A DNA stretch of 52,337 bases, taken from assembly GCF_001541925.1 (NCBI RefSeq), contig NZ_LQMW01000026.1, positions 1 to 52,337 on the forward strand, in the 5' to 3' direction. This document shows, piece after piece, positions 29,203-38,815 of this stretch. The notes under the pieces were generated by a model. That model did not search any database. It was not told where the DNA came from and worked only from the letters and a program-made list of their open reading frames with translations. Both the position numbers and the translations under genes were made by a program. Position 1 is the first letter of the stretch; each line of letters starts with the position of its first letter. The DNA is from Nitrosopumilus sp. Nsub. Its GTDB lineage: Archaea > Thermoproteota > Nitrososphaeria > Nitrososphaerales > Nitrosopumilaceae.

Positions 29203-31009
29203 GATACAATTGAATATCATTTTGAGAAGAAGTTTGATTTAACAAATTCCTCCCAATATCAGAACGTTTTGGAATTTTGATTTGTCCTTTTTTACCAATT
29301 CTAACAGATGTGAAAAATTTACCATTAAGAAAAATATCAGCATGTAGAGAAGTAAATTCCCGATTTACAGTTAACAATAGTGCAGTTTTAGATTCTGAAA
29401 AACTAAAAGGAAGATCATTTGAAGTTAAAGATAATTCTTCAGAATCTTTGGCAACAACATCAATGTGAACTTTAAGGAATTTTTCAATTTCATCAATATT
29501 TGAGCCCCCTCTACCAATTATAGATGGAATGCAGTCTTCATGCACACTAACTTTTACACGATTATTGGACAAAATGTCAACTTGTGCATTAGAATCATAT
29601 CTCTGAAAATAATCTTTAATTTTATCTTCAGCTAATTTTTCAATTCCAACTTTTTCATCACGTTGTTGTACAGGAACAATGACATTTTCTTCGCCAAAAG
29701 TGTAGATTTCATGTTCTAAATCATTATTTTCAAAATTTCTTATTTCAATCACAGGTCTTGCTAGATCAGATTCAGTCATACCTGTAGGAACTTTTACCTT
29801 TAATTCTAGATCATAGACTTTTTCGATATCACCATTATTAACAAATACAACAGTATCCAATACATTTGGTATTATACCAAGTTCAATTTTTCCAATAAAT
29901 CTTTGAATTGCATCTAAAGGAGAATTTGCATGAATTACACCAACCATTCCAACTCCAGTTAATCGTAAATCAGAAAAAGTGGTGAAATCCTCTTTTCGAC
30001 GTACTTCATCAAAAATAGTATAATCAGGTCTAACAAGTAATAAGATATCTGCAGTGTTATCAAAACTCCCATCTAATTTGCTGTACTGAGTAATTCCAGA
30101 ATTTACTTGTAAATCTCTAGGAGATTCAAATGTTTTAACAATTTTTCCTTGTTGATGATAAAAATTTGCCAAACCAGATGCCAAAGTACTTTTTCCAGAA
30201 CCAGGAGAACCAGAAATAACAATTCCTTCAGCCCTATCAGTTAAACGTTGCATTAATGATTCAGAAATGGAATAGTCATTAAGAGATAATTGAACAGTGG
30301 GATGAACTATTGTTATTTCATATGATTCAGAAAATGGAGGGTAAGTAATTGCAATACGATAATCATCATGTTGAATCACAGATGCACCAGTTTTAGAAAT
30401 TTCAACAGTACTAGAGTCAGAAATATTTGTAGCAGATAGTATTTGGGAAGAAATCATTTTCAAATAATCCCTCGTTAATACTTCATCACTAATTTGAGTA
30501 AGCAAAAATTCCCCAGGTTTTCCTTTTTTAGCAAGAGGAAATTGGTTTTCTTTGAGATGAATACTCATTGTTGTGCTGTCAAAGAATTTTAAGAATTCAA
30601 GTTTTTCAAAAACTATCTTAGGTTTTAAAAATACAGTTTGGACATCTTCAGCTTTTGCAACTAAATGTTGGACCTTATCAGAGGTATAAAGAATTGCATC
30701 GTTTTGTTTTGCTATATCAATAATTAAAGCATCAATTCTGCCACTTGACGCAAATTTAATATCATTTATGTCAGGATGAGAACCCATTAACAGAATTTTT
30801 ACTCCAGAGTCTTCAGATAATTTATTCAGTTTTTCAATTTGTTCTAACCCCACAAAACCCTGTTGTTTATGATTTGAAGCTTGAGATTGAAGTTCATCAA
30901 ATACTGCCTGAGGGATGATCAAATCGGAATTTCTAATAGAACCAGATTCAATTTGTTGAGCAAGATTGCCATTAATGATTACACTAGTATCTGCAACAAT
31001 AGTAGTCAT
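29189..31009 (-). CDS. PIN-domain / VirB11-like ATPase / KH-domain protein
   Basis: 606 residues in three parts. Residues 1-130 are a PIN nuclease domain with acidic positions D7, E39, D93 and D111. Residues about 245-430 are a type II/IV secretion-like ATPase with Walker A GSPGSGKST (267-275) and the Asp box following ILLLVRPDYTIFDEVRR. Residues about 490-560 are a KH-like RNA-binding domain with IIGRGGSNIDEIE. This combination (PINc-ATPase) is conserved in archaea but not assigned a process; RNA processing or quality control is a reasonable inference. Monocistronic. Confidence 0.88.
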   Translation of the reverse strand: MTTIVADTSVIINGNLAQQIESGSIRNSDLIIPQAVFDELQSQASNHKQQGFVGLEQIEKLNKLSEDSGVKILLMGSHPDINDIKFASSGRIDALIIDIAKQNDAILYTSDKVQHLVAKAEDVQTVFLKPKIVFEKLEFLKFFDSTTMSIHLKENQFPLAKKGKPGEFLLTQISDEVLTRDYLKMISSQILSATNISDSSTVEISKTGASVIQHDDYRIAITYPPFSESYEITIVHPTVQLSLNDYSISESLMQRLTDRAEGIVISGSPGSGKSTLASGLANFYHQQGKIVKTFESPRDLQVNSGITQYSKLDGSFDNTADILLLVRPDYTIFDEVRRKEDFTTFSDLRLTGVGMVGVIHANSPLDAIQRFIGKIELGIIPNVLDTVVFVNNGDIEKVYDLELKVKVPTGMTESDLARPVIEIRNFENNDLEHEIYTFGEENVIVPVQQRDEKVGIEKLAEDKIKDYFQRYDSNAQVDILSNNRVKVSVHEDCIPSIIGRGGSNIDEIEKFLKVHIDVVAKDSEELSLTSNDLPFSFSESKTALLLTVNREFTSLHADIFLNGKFFTSVRIGKKGQIKIPKRSDIGRNLLNQTSSQNDIQLYLKDF

Positions 31010-31127
31010 AAAATATGATCAATGTTTGTATATAAAAAATATCCAATAGAATTAGTTAAAGAAAACCAACATCAAGGATCAAAATGACTCACTCTCATGA
31101 AAAAATTATCAAATTAATAACAAAATC

Positions 31128-31271
31128 ATGAATCATGAAATGAAGAAAAATGATGAATTTTACAAAAATTGTACAGAGTACTTTGAATTTTTGAGAAAAA
31201 ATAGCACAGTTGACTTTGAATTTGAAGATGAATACTATTTCACCATGCCTGCAATATCTAGTCACAAATAG
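31128..31271 (+). CDS. Small acidic protein, 47 aa
   Basis: ATG 31128 to TAG 31269. MNHEMKKNDEFYKNCTEYFE, then FEFEDEYYFTMPAISSHK. Aromatic and acidic, no membrane segment. It is 34 bases upstream of tldD. Unknown function. Confidence 0.4.
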   Translation: MNHEMKKNDEFYKNCTEYFEFLRKNSTVDFEFEDEYYFTMPAISSHK

Positions 31272-31305
31272 TACAAGATTTAGAACTCATCATAATTAGT
31301 AGAAT

Positions 31306-32721
31306 ATGGATAAAAAATTACAGGAGTTAGCTGATAAAATAATTGAATATGCAGAACAATCAGGCGTGCAATATTGTGATGCCAGAGCAGAACAGCAGGT
31401 GAAAAAATCCACATTAATAGAAAATAATGAAATTGAACATGTTAGAAATAGTGAAGATAAAGGAATAGGAGTCAGATTAATTAAAAATGGTGCATGGAGT
31501 TTTTGTTCAATTAGCAATCCAAAATCATTTGATGAAATAAAAAATATTTTAGATGATACAATAAGAAATTCAGATTATACAAATTCAAATAAAAAAAATA
31601 AAATTAATCTTCATGACAATCCAATAAATAAAAAACAGATTGATTTTCCTGTATTAAAAAAACCAAAAATTGAAGAATTAACATCGATAGGATTAGAATG
31701 CAATAAAATAATTATGGATTCACCATCAATAATTAAATCAGTTACAAATCCATATTATGTAACTAGTTCAAAATATTTTGTTAATTCAGAAGGTTCAGAA
31801 ATTTTACAAAATTTCACAGATGTAATTATTGAAATGATTGCAACTGCACATGAATCAGGATTAACACAATCAGTTAACATTACAGAAGGAGGAAGAGGAG
31901 GTTTAGAATTAATTCAAAATAAAGTTCAACAAAGTGCAAAAGAAATTGCAAACAAAGCATCAGAATTAATAAAGGCAAAACCAGTAAAAGAAGAAAAAAC
32001 AACACTAGTAATGAATCCAGATTTTGTTTCCTTGCTTACTCATGAAATTTTAGGACATCCATCAGAAGCAGATAGAGTTCTAGGTAAAGAAATGGCTTGG
32101 GCAGGAGGAGCTTGGTGGAAAGGAAAAATTGGAGAAAAGATTGGTTCAGAAAATCTTAATGTGTTTGATGATCCGACAATAAAAGAAAGTCTAGGATGGT
32201 ATTATTTTGACGATGAAGGAGTTGAAACTAAAAGAACAAACCTAGTAGAAAATGGAATTTTAAAAAATCATATGCAAAATAGAGAAACATCTGAAATATT
32301 CAATTCTACACCAACAGGCAATATGAGAGCAACAAATTATCGATATATGCCATTAATTAGAATGGCCTGCACCTGTATTGATAACGGAAACCAAAATGTA
32401 AGTGAAATAATCAAAGATGTAAAAAATGGATACTATATTTCAAATATGAAAGTCCCATCAATAGACATGAAACGATACAATTGGAGCATTTCATGTCAAT
32501 ACGCACAAAAAATCGAAAATGGGGAATTAACAGATTTGCAAAGAGATGTCATTGTAATGGGAACTGCACCTGAATTTTTTAATTCCATAGATGCATGTGG
32601 AAATGATTTTACAGTAAGACCAATAACTAATTGCGGAAAAGGAGATCCTATGCAATCAATGATTATGGGAAACGGAGGTCCTACAATCAGAGGAACTGCA
32701 ACAGTAAAAAGTGTAAATTAG
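31306..32721 (+). CDS. tldD: TldD-family metalloprotease
   Basis: 471 residues. The zinc-binding HExxxH motif is HEILGH (246-251) within LLTHEILGHPSEADRV. Other family blocks are SEGSEI, VNITEGGRGGLE and the C-terminal TNCGKGDP. In bacteria TldD pairs with TldE/PmbA to degrade unfolded or modified peptides; no tldE is seen here. The next gene (UDG) begins one base after the stop, so a TldD-UDG-AAG operon is likely. Confidence 0.92.
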   Translation: MDKKLQELADKIIEYAEQSGVQYCDARAEQQVKKSTLIENNEIEHVRNSEDKGIGVRLIKNGAWSFCSISNPKSFDEIKNILDDTIRNSDYTNSNKKNKINLHDNPINKKQIDFPVLKKPKIEELTSIGLECNKIIMDSPSIIKSVTNPYYVTSSKYFVNSEGSEILQNFTDVIIEMIATAHESGLTQSVNITEGGRGGLELIQNKVQQSAKEIANKASELIKAKPVKEEKTTLVMNPDFVSLLTHEILGHPSEADRVLGKEMAWAGGAWWKGKIGEKIGSENLNVFDDPTIKESLGWYYFDDEGVETKRTNLVENGILKNHMQNRETSEIFNSTPTGNMRATNYRYMPLIRMACTCIDNGNQNVSEIIKDVKNGYYISNMKVPSIDMKRYNWSISCQYAQKIENGELTDLQRDVIVMGTAPEFFNSIDACGNDFTVRPITNCGKGDPMQSMIMGNGGPTIRGTATVKSVN

Positions 32722-32722
32722 T

Positions 32723-33316
32723 ATGGAAAAAAAATTAGAAAAAATAAAGCAACAAGTAATTGAATGCACAAAGTGTGAATTAAGTCAAACACGCAATAAT
32801 TCAGTTGCAGGAAAAGGGAATTTCAAAGCAGATGTGATTTTTGTAGGTGAAGCACCAGGGAAAAATGAAGATTTGAAAGGAGAACCATTTATTGGAATTG
32901 CAGGAAAAAAATTATCAATTGCACTTGAAAGTGCAGGAATTACACGAGAGGAAGTGTACATTACAAATATTGTCAAATGCAGGCCACCAAAAAACAGAGT
33001 TCCAACACCAATTGAGAGAGAGATGTGTCAAAATTATCTTAAGAAAGAAATAGAGATCATTGAACCTAAAATAATTTGTATTTTAGGTAATACTGCATTT
33101 AGTTCATTATTAGATGGTAAGGAAATAACAAAATTTAGAGGAAAAGTAGTCAGCAAAAATAATCAACTATATTTTTTGACAGTACATCCAGCTGCAACAA
33201 TTTACAATCAGAAATTGATTGATGTGTTAAAAAAAGATATGAAAAAATTGTTCAAAGTAATAAAAGAATTAAAAGATATGAAAAAAATTAAGATAGATAT
33301 TGAATATACTTCCTAG
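32723..33316 (+). CDS. Family 4-type uracil-DNA glycosylase
   Basis: 197 residues. Motif 1 is GEAPGKNED, motif 2 is HPAA near the C-terminus. Four cysteines for a [4Fe-4S] cluster are seen: CTKC near residue 15, C in NIVKCRPP and C in EREMCQNYL. It removes uracil from DNA after cytosine deamination. The sequence agrees with thermophile-type UDGs also common in archaea. It overlaps the following AAG gene by 17 bases, so a coupled repair unit is inferred. Confidence 0.93.
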   Translation: MEKKLEKIKQQVIECTKCELSQTRNNSVAGKGNFKADVIFVGEAPGKNEDLKGEPFIGIAGKKLSIALESAGITREEVYITNIVKCRPPKNRVPTPIEREMCQNYLKKEIEIIEPKIICILGNTAFSSLLDGKEITKFRGKVVSKNNQLYFLTVHPAATIYNQKLIDVLKKDMKKLFKVIKELKDMKKIKIDIEYTS

Positions 33317-33857
33317 AGAATTTTATCAAAAAGATACAGTAATTGTTGCAAAAAAGCTATTAGGAAAAAAACTAGTAAGGAAAATAGGAAATCAAGAAAT
33401 TTCAGGAATCATTACTGAAACAGAGGCATATAGGCACAATGATGACCCTGCTAGTCACGCATTTAGAAAAATCACAGACAGGAATAAAGTAATGTTTGGA
33501 GATGTTGGAATTTCATATGTCTATTTTACGTATGGGATGCATTATTGTTTTAATGTTGTTGCAAAAAAATCAAAAGTTCCAGCAGGTGCAGTTTTAATTC
33601 GTTCAATAAAACCAGATAAAGGAATTAAAAAAATACAAGGAAATAGAAACCTAAAAGATCTAAAAAATCTTACAAATGGTCCAGCAAAACTAACACAGGC
33701 ATTAAGAATTACAAAAGAACATTACGGAATGGATTTAACAAAGAAATCAGAAATATACATTACTGAAGGTAACAAAATAAAAAAAATTATTGAATCGCCC
33801 AGAATAGGAATTAAAAATGGGAAAGAATTTTTGTGGAATTTTAAAGTAATGGATTAA
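33300..33857 (+). CDS. 3-methyladenine DNA glycosylase (AAG/MPG family)
   Basis: 185 residues from a TTG start (MNILPREFYQKDTVIVAKKL). The family's catalytic Glu lies in ITETEAYRHNDDPASHA and the intercalating/active-site tyrosines in YVYFTYGMHYCFNVV. It excises alkylated purines and hypoxanthine. It overlaps the UDG gene upstream and ends four bases into the convergent VTT gene. Full length for the family. Confidence 0.92.
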   Translation: MNILPREFYQKDTVIVAKKLLGKKLVRKIGNQEISGIITETEAYRHNDDPASHAFRKITDRNKVMFGDVGISYVYFTYGMHYCFNVVAKKSKVPAGAVLIRSIKPDKGIKKIQGNRNLKDLKNLTNGPAKLTQALRITKEHYGMDLTKKSEIYITEGNKIKKIIESPRIGIKNGKEFLWNFKVMD

Positions 33858-34510
33858 TTTTTAGAGTTTTTATTATTTTCATCATCTAAAGAATCATCTA
33901 ATGTCCAAGGTGCAAATTTCACCATAATTCTTTGCCAATCTAATTTTAGAACTAATACCACTACGCCAGTCATCATAGCACCAAAAATTAAAATTCCAAC
34001 ATAAACAGGAGTTGGATCAGATACATTTTCTAAAAATGGTTCAATAAATGACAATCCAACATAATGAGAAATAAACACAATGATGTAACTAAGTACAATT
34101 TTTCCAGTTAATGTAGCAACAAAAAATCTTTTTGGATTATATTTTGCAAGACCAAGAGGTATGAAAATAATATCATCAGGCATTGGAGTTGCAGCTGCAA
34201 AAAATGCGGCAGCTGCACCATATTTCTTTACTAATCTTTCAAAAGGTTTCATTCGTTTTCTTGTTTTGGGATTTAAGATTTTACGACCGCCAAAACTTAA
34301 GAAAAAGATAATTTGTTTTGCAACAGTGGCACTAATTGCAGAAACTAAAGCAAGAATATGCAAATCATATTCAGAGCCTACAGACATTGTTGCAAGTAGT
34401 AAAAATCCAGGAAGAGGTACAAATGGAACTAAAGAACCAATGAAATTGACCAATGCCAGAATAATATAACCATCATCAGGAGCAAACGGAAAGATGTCTG
34501 TCAACTCCAT
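33854..34510 (-). CDS. VTT-domain (DedA/TVP38-like) membrane protein
   Basis: 218 residues with about five membrane segments. The VTT signature is visible in FIGSLVPFVPLPGFLLLATM and AAAFFAAATPMPDDIIFIPL with the arginine-rich loop FGGRKILNPKTRKRMKPF between. DedA/VTT proteins are linked to lipid scrambling or transport of undecaprenyl-like carriers and membrane homeostasis. C-terminal tail DDSLDDENNKNSKN is acidic. It is divergent from a second VTT gene at 34597. Confidence 0.8.
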   Translation of the reverse strand: MELTDIFPFAPDDGYIILALVNFIGSLVPFVPLPGFLLLATMSVGSEYDLHILALVSAISATVAKQIIFFLSFGGRKILNPKTRKRMKPFERLVKKYGAAAAFFAAATPMPDDIIFIPLGLAKYNPKRFFVATLTGKIVLSYIIVFISHYVGLSFIEPFLENVSDPTPVYVGILIFGAMMTGVVVLVLKLDWQRIMVKFAPWTLDDSLDDENNKNSKN

Positions 34511-34596
34511 TATTCAAATGATAATTAGGCAATATTTAATCAAAACTAACAACAAAAAATCAAAGTGAATAATAATCACAAGAAAAAGGGGTATTC

Positions 34597-35097
34597 ATGA
34601 GTTATAAATTAATCATAGAATATTATCAACAAATTCAAGAAATTTTATCAAATAATTATTTTCAAGAATATGGAGTAATCGGTTTATTTCTGAATTCATT
34701 ATTATCAGCTACTGCAATTCCGATACCAACAGAAATTTTAACATCGGCATTATTAATCGGAGGAGAAAATATTTTTCTTGTTTCACTAGCATTAATTATA
34801 GGATCAGTGATCGGAGGAATTTTAAATTATTTCATAGGATTTGGAGGAAACAAATTATTTAAAAAAATCAAAAAAGAAACAGATATCGAAAAAAATGAAA
34901 AAAAACACAACAAAATATTAGATAAGTTTGGATGGAGTGCAATATTTTTTGCAGCATGGATTCCAGTGATTGGAGATCTAATTTTAATTTCAGCAGGAGT
35001 TAAGAAAATGAAACTTGTAAAATTTTCAATTTTCATGGTTTCAGGAAAAATAGTCAAAACAATAATCGTAGTAGTAGGACTAGGAACAATATTTTAA
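34597..35097 (+). CDS. DedA-family membrane protein
   Basis: 166 residues, four or five hydrophobic segments. Family marks are LLSATAIPIPTEIL near residue 35, GSVIGGILNYFIGFGGNKLF and the later WSAIFFAAWIPVIGDLILIS. It is shorter than most DedA proteins and probably works as a dimer. Its neighbour at 33854-34510 has the same fold and divergent orientation. Confidence 0.8.
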   Translation: MSYKLIIEYYQQIQEILSNNYFQEYGVIGLFLNSLLSATAIPIPTEILTSALLIGGENIFLVSLALIIGSVIGGILNYFIGFGGNKLFKKIKKETDIEKNEKKHNKILDKFGWSAIFFAAWIPVIGDLILISAGVKKMKLVKFSIFMVSGKIVKTIIVVVGLGTIF

Positions 35098-35176
35098 AAA
35101 ACAACGTATGAATTCAATCTAAAATAGTTCAAGATCAAAGAGATGATTAAAATACATTTAAAATTAAGTGTGTGGT

Positions 35177-35551
35177 ATGACATCTAAAAAATTCAAATTG
35201 ATTTGTCAGGATATAGCCTCGATTAGCCCATTTATCAGATTTGTAGGAGTAATTGGAGAAAGAGGAGAATTATTGGCACATACTAGAAGACAAGAATTAA
35301 CACCATTATTAGATGAAAAAAATACAAAATATCAATTTTCACATATTGCTATGAAAACCGATCTTGAAGGATTTTTTGACAAAAATTTAGGAGAAGTAGA
35401 ATTTGTATGGGAAGAAAGAAAGAAAGTACAAACAATTTCCTTTGCAATTAAAAAAGCAATAGTATGGGTATCAATAGATAAAAAAGTCATCAGATCAGAA
35501 ATGCTGAGAATCATTGACGCATGTCTACCAATAGTAAAAAAACATTCTTAA
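35177..35551 (+). CDS. DUF6659-like small protein (second copy)
   Basis: 124 residues from the ATG at 35177; an upstream in-frame GTG at 35168 is less likely. MTSKKFKLICQDIASISPFI then RFVGVIGERGELLAHTRR, and a later WEERKKVQTISFAIKKAIVW. Its layout resembles the protein at 85-450. It may be a small sensor domain; its function is not known. A 31-aa zinc-finger gene follows four bases after the stop. Confidence 0.65.
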   Translation: MTSKKFKLICQDIASISPFIRFVGVIGERGELLAHTRRQELTPLLDEKNTKYQFSHIAMKTDLEGFFDKNLGEVEFVWEERKKVQTISFAIKKAIVWVSIDKKVIRSEMLRIIDACLPIVKKHS

Positions 35552-35554
35552 AAT

Positions 35555-35650
35555 TTGAAATGCCCATTTTGTGAAATTGATTTGGATTCACTAAGTATGA
35601 CAGATGGATTAAAACACATTTTAGAACATAAAAAAGAGAATCAAAATTAA
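35555..35650 (+). CDS. 31-aa zinc-finger peptide
   Basis: TTG start at 35555, TAA at 35648. CPFCEIDLDSLSMTDGLKHI followed by LEH gives a C-x2-C … H-x3-H finger. It fits directly behind the previous gene, suggesting translational coupling. One of many tiny zinc proteins in this window. Confidence 0.5.
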   Translation: MKCPFCEIDLDSLSMTDGLKHILEHKKENQN

Positions 35651-35675
35651 AGTAGGAAATAAAAATTAGCAATAC

Positions 35676-35957
35676 ATGGAAGGCATCAAAGAATTAATTG
35701 AAGAGATTAATTCAAGAAAACCAAAAAATTATGAAAAAATGAACATAGAAGAAATCAGTGATGAACTTCATAGAGTTATGGAATTTGAACAAATAGTGTT
35801 AAAAAAATTGAAATTATTTGAAGATGACCACCAAGAACCAGATCTGATACAATACGCAAAAATGATTTATAAAAAAATCATAGAAAGAGAAACTCTATTA
35901 ATTCAAGAAACATACTTGAAAAAAATAGATTCACAGTATCTAAATTCTAAAAATTAA
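35676..35957 (+). CDS. Hypothetical helical protein, 93 aa
   Basis: Predicted all-helical with many Lys/Glu (EGIKELIEEINSRKPKNYEK, EISDELHRVMEFEQIVLKKL). It may form a coiled coil. The end overlaps the convergent ABC ATPase gene by four bases. Unknown family. Confidence 0.6.
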   Translation: MEGIKELIEEINSRKPKNYEKMNIEEISDELHRVMEFEQIVLKKLKLFEDDHQEPDLIQYAKMIYKKIIERETLLIQETYLKKIDSQYLNSKN

Positions 35958-36889
35958 TTCTCTTCATAAAGCCAACATCTTACGTAACCAGTATTTATTT
36001 TAAATTTTGGAGGCAGTTTTTTACATTTTTCAATAGCTTGAGGACATCTGTCAATGAATCTACATTCAGTTGGAGGTTCAAGCAAACTAGGAGGAGTTCC
36101 ACGAATATATTTTGGAATTTTCCCCTTAAGTGTAGGAATTGATTCTATGAGTCCTTGAGTGTAAGGATGCTTAGGATTTTCAAAAATTTCTTTAGAAGTT
36201 CCAAATTCAACCATTTGTCCACCATACATAATTCCTATTTTATCGGCAATTTCAGATAAAACGGCTAAATCATGTGTGATTAACATAAAAGACATTCCAT
36301 CTTTTTTTAATTTTTTTAGTAAATTGATTATTTGTGCTTGAATTAAAACGTCTAATGCAGTTGTAGGCTCATCAGCTACAACAAATTGAGGTTTTAAAAT
36401 TAAAGCCATAGCAATGATAACTCGTTGTTTCATACCACCGCTTAATTCATGAGGATATTTTTTTAAGACAGCCTCATCTAAATTAACAGAATTGATTGAA
36501 TCTAAAATCAATTTATCGACATTTCCATCAAAATTATGTTGTTTCAGAATTTCATGGAATTGTTGAGAAATGGTAAAAACAGGATCCAAAGAATTCATGG
36601 CGCCTTGAAAAATCATAGATATTTTTTTCCAACGAAATTTTTCATCAAATTCAGAATCAGAAATATCCAAAATGGATTGATCGTCAAAAATTATTTTTCC
36701 AGTGCTTTTTCCTCCAGAAAGCATTCTAATAATTGATAATCCCAATGTGCTTTTTCCACATGCACTTTCACCTGCAATTCCTAACGACTCTCCAGCACCT
36801 AATTGAAAGTCCACATCATCTACAGCATAAACGGGGCCTTTAGATGTAGAATATCTAGAAAATAGCCCATCAACAGATAACAGAGTCAT
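35954..36889 (-). CDS. OppD/DppD-type ABC transporter ATP-binding protein
   Basis: 311 residues. Walker A GESACGKST, Q-loop in ISMIFQGAMNSLDP, signature LSGGMKQR, Walker B FVVADEPTTALD and H-loop LLITHDLA are intact. The C-terminal peptide-transporter extension has CRFIDRCPQAIEKCKKLPP and a last Cys in RCW, the Fe-S-like cysteine set of OppD/DppD. It energises uptake of oligopeptides or nickel-type ligands. No permease or binding protein is seen on either side, so the rest of the system is elsewhere or the protein is shared. Confidence 0.9.
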   Translation of the reverse strand: MTLLSVDGLFSRYSTSKGPVYAVDDVDFQLGAGESLGIAGESACGKSTLGLSIIRMLSGGKSTGKIIFDDQSILDISDSEFDEKFRWKKISMIFQGAMNSLDPVFTISQQFHEILKQHNFDGNVDKLILDSINSVNLDEAVLKKYPHELSGGMKQRVIIAMALILKPQFVVADEPTTALDVLIQAQIINLLKKLKKDGMSFMLITHDLAVLSEIADKIGIMYGGQMVEFGTSKEIFENPKHPYTQGLIESIPTLKGKIPKYIRGTPPSLLEPPTECRFIDRCPQAIEKCKKLPPKFKINTGYVRCWLYEEN

Positions 36890-36971
36890 GTATTACTTAG
36901 ATCCATCTAGAATTTTTATTTTGCACTAAGGGATATAAACAACATTATTAGAATTAAAAAAATCGATTCAA

Positions 36972-37478
36972 ATGATATTTCCAATATGTGGCTTTGATGC
37001 AAAAAATGCAGTATTATGTCCTCAATGTGAGGCAAAAGTAGAAAGAGGAGAATTAACTAAAGCAGACGTAGATGCATCAATCACATTAGCAAAAATTGCC
37101 AAATCAAACAAAGAATTAGAAAATTTTACGTTATTTTCATGTAAAAACTTTGGAGGAAATTACATTTTATCACTATCAAAAAATGACATCATGGCAATTA
37201 GACAAAGTAGAACATTGTACAGACTAATTCAAGATCAGTTTAAAGAAAAAATTTGGTTAGTAGAAGCAGATGAAACTGATAAAAAATTTATAGAAGATTT
37301 GTTTTTTCCTACCAAAATTTTAACAATTAATTCTGTTTTTTCAGGAGGCAATCAAAAAACTAAAGCCGTAGTTTCGGGCAAATGGACTCCAAAATTCCCA
37401 ATTGACACCAATAAAGTGGTGGAAATTGTCAAAAATGCCCGAAACCTTGACATTGAGATAGAATTTGAGGATAAATGA
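36972..37478 (+). CDS. Archaeal zinc-ribbon / KH-like RNA-binding protein
   Basis: 168 residues. The start MIFPICGFDAKNAVLCPQCE has three cysteines resembling a zinc knuckle. The later part (LFFPTKILTINSVFSGGNQK TKAVVSGK) resembles NusA-like KH segments. It looks like the conserved archaeal protein often found before AspRS, perhaps a translation or transcription factor. The gene ends one base before the aspS ATG, so they are co-transcribed. Assignment is by pattern only. Confidence 0.6.
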   Translation: MIFPICGFDAKNAVLCPQCEAKVERGELTKADVDASITLAKIAKSNKELENFTLFSCKNFGGNYILSLSKNDIMAIRQSRTLYRLIQDQFKEKIWLVEADETDKKFIEDLFFPTKILTINSVFSGGNQKTKAVVSGKWTPKFPIDTNKVVEIVKNARNLDIEIEFEDK

Positions 37479-37479
37479 A

Positions 37480-38766
37480 ATGGTTTTTGTTAAAACTCAC
37501 GATATTTCTGAATTAAACCAGGAACTTATCGGAAAAGATGTAATTTTAGGAGGATGGATTGAGGATCTTAGAAAACTAGGGAAAATGTCATTTATCACAC
37601 TTCGAGATATTTCAGGAATCTCACAAGTAATTGTAAAAGGTGAACTAAATGACAATCTGGGAGAAATTAATCGTCAAAGTGCTGTAAGAATAAAAGGAAT
37701 TGTTCAAGAAACAAAAGCTAGAGATTTCGAATTTGAAATAAAGGCTGAAGAAATTGAAGTGTTAGCAAAAGCAATTCATCCATTACCAGTAGACCCAATT
37801 GGAAGATTAGAAAGTAACATTGACACAAGATTAAATCATCGTGCATTAGATATGAGAAATCAAAAAACAGCTTCAATTTTTAAATTGAGACATTATGTTC
37901 TACAAATATTACGAAAAACTTTAGCTGAAAAAAAATTTATTGAAATTACAACTCCAAAAATTATCGGTAGTGCAAGTGAAGGAGGAGCAGATTTATTTTC
38001 ATTAGAATATTTTGGCAAAACAGCTTACCTTGCACAAAGTCCTCAACTTTACAAAGAACAAATGACAATTGGATTAGAAAGAGTATTTGAAATTTCAAAT
38101 TTTTATCGAGCAGAAAATTCACATACAGGAAGACACCTAACTGAATTTACTAGCATAGACATTGAAGCAGCATTTATGGATTATGAAGACGTCATGGATG
38201 TTTTAGAAGCATTAGTTATTGCAGTTTACAAATTTACAGCAGAAAATTGTAAAAAAGAACAAGAATCAATTGGCCATACTATTGAGATTCCAACTGCACC
38301 ATTTGAAAGAATTACTTACAGTCAATGCGTAGAAGAACTCAAACAAGCAGGAGAAAAAATTGAGTTTGGAGATGACTTGTTAGACTCACATTTGAGAATT
38401 ATTGGAAACAATCATCCAGGATTTTACTTTTTAACTGACTGGCCAATGAAGCTTAAGCCATTTTACATTAGAGAAAAAGACGAAGATGCAACATTATCAC
38501 GTTCTTTTGATTTGCAATATGGATATCTGGAATTGTCATCAGGAGGAACAAGACTCCATGATTCTGAATTGCTAAAAGCAAGATTAACAGAACAAGGATT
38601 GGATCCAGCACAATTTGCAGACCATCTTAAGACATATGATTGGGGAATGCCACCACATTCAGGTTGGGGTATGGGATTAGACAGACTCATGACAACATTG
38701 ATTGGAATTGATAATGTTCGTGAGGTGGTTCTTTATCCAAGAGATCCAGACAGACTATCACCATAA
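37480..38766 (+). CDS. aspS: Aspartyl-tRNA synthetase
   Basis: 428 residues from the ATG at 37480. The OB anticodon-binding domain (residues 1-105; GWIEDLRKLGKMSFITLRD) is followed by the class II core: motif 2 FYRAENSHTGRHLTEFTSID and motif 3 GWGMGLDRLMTTLIGI. It is of the archaeal, shorter type without the bacterial insertion domain. Many archaeal AspRS are non-discriminating and also charge tRNA-Asn; that cannot be decided here. The start is one base after the upstream gene. Confidence 0.96.
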   Translation: MVFVKTHDISELNQELIGKDVILGGWIEDLRKLGKMSFITLRDISGISQVIVKGELNDNLGEINRQSAVRIKGIVQETKARDFEFEIKAEEIEVLAKAIHPLPVDPIGRLESNIDTRLNHRALDMRNQKTASIFKLRHYVLQILRKTLAEKKFIEITTPKIIGSASEGGADLFSLEYFGKTAYLAQSPQLYKEQMTIGLERVFEISNFYRAENSHTGRHLTEFTSIDIEAAFMDYEDVMDVLEALVIAVYKFTAENCKKEQESIGHTIEIPTAPFERITYSQCVEELKQAGEKIEFGDDLLDSHLRIIGNNHPGFYFLTDWPMKLKPFYIREKDEDATLSRSFDLQYGYLELSSGGTRLHDSELLKARLTEQGLDPAQFADHLKTYDWGMPPHSGWGMGLDRLMTTLIGIDNVREVVLYPRDPDRLSP

Positions 38767-38815
38767 ACAATTCAAAATATTTACGCGTTAAAAAAATTAG
38801 ATTCAATAATTTTTC

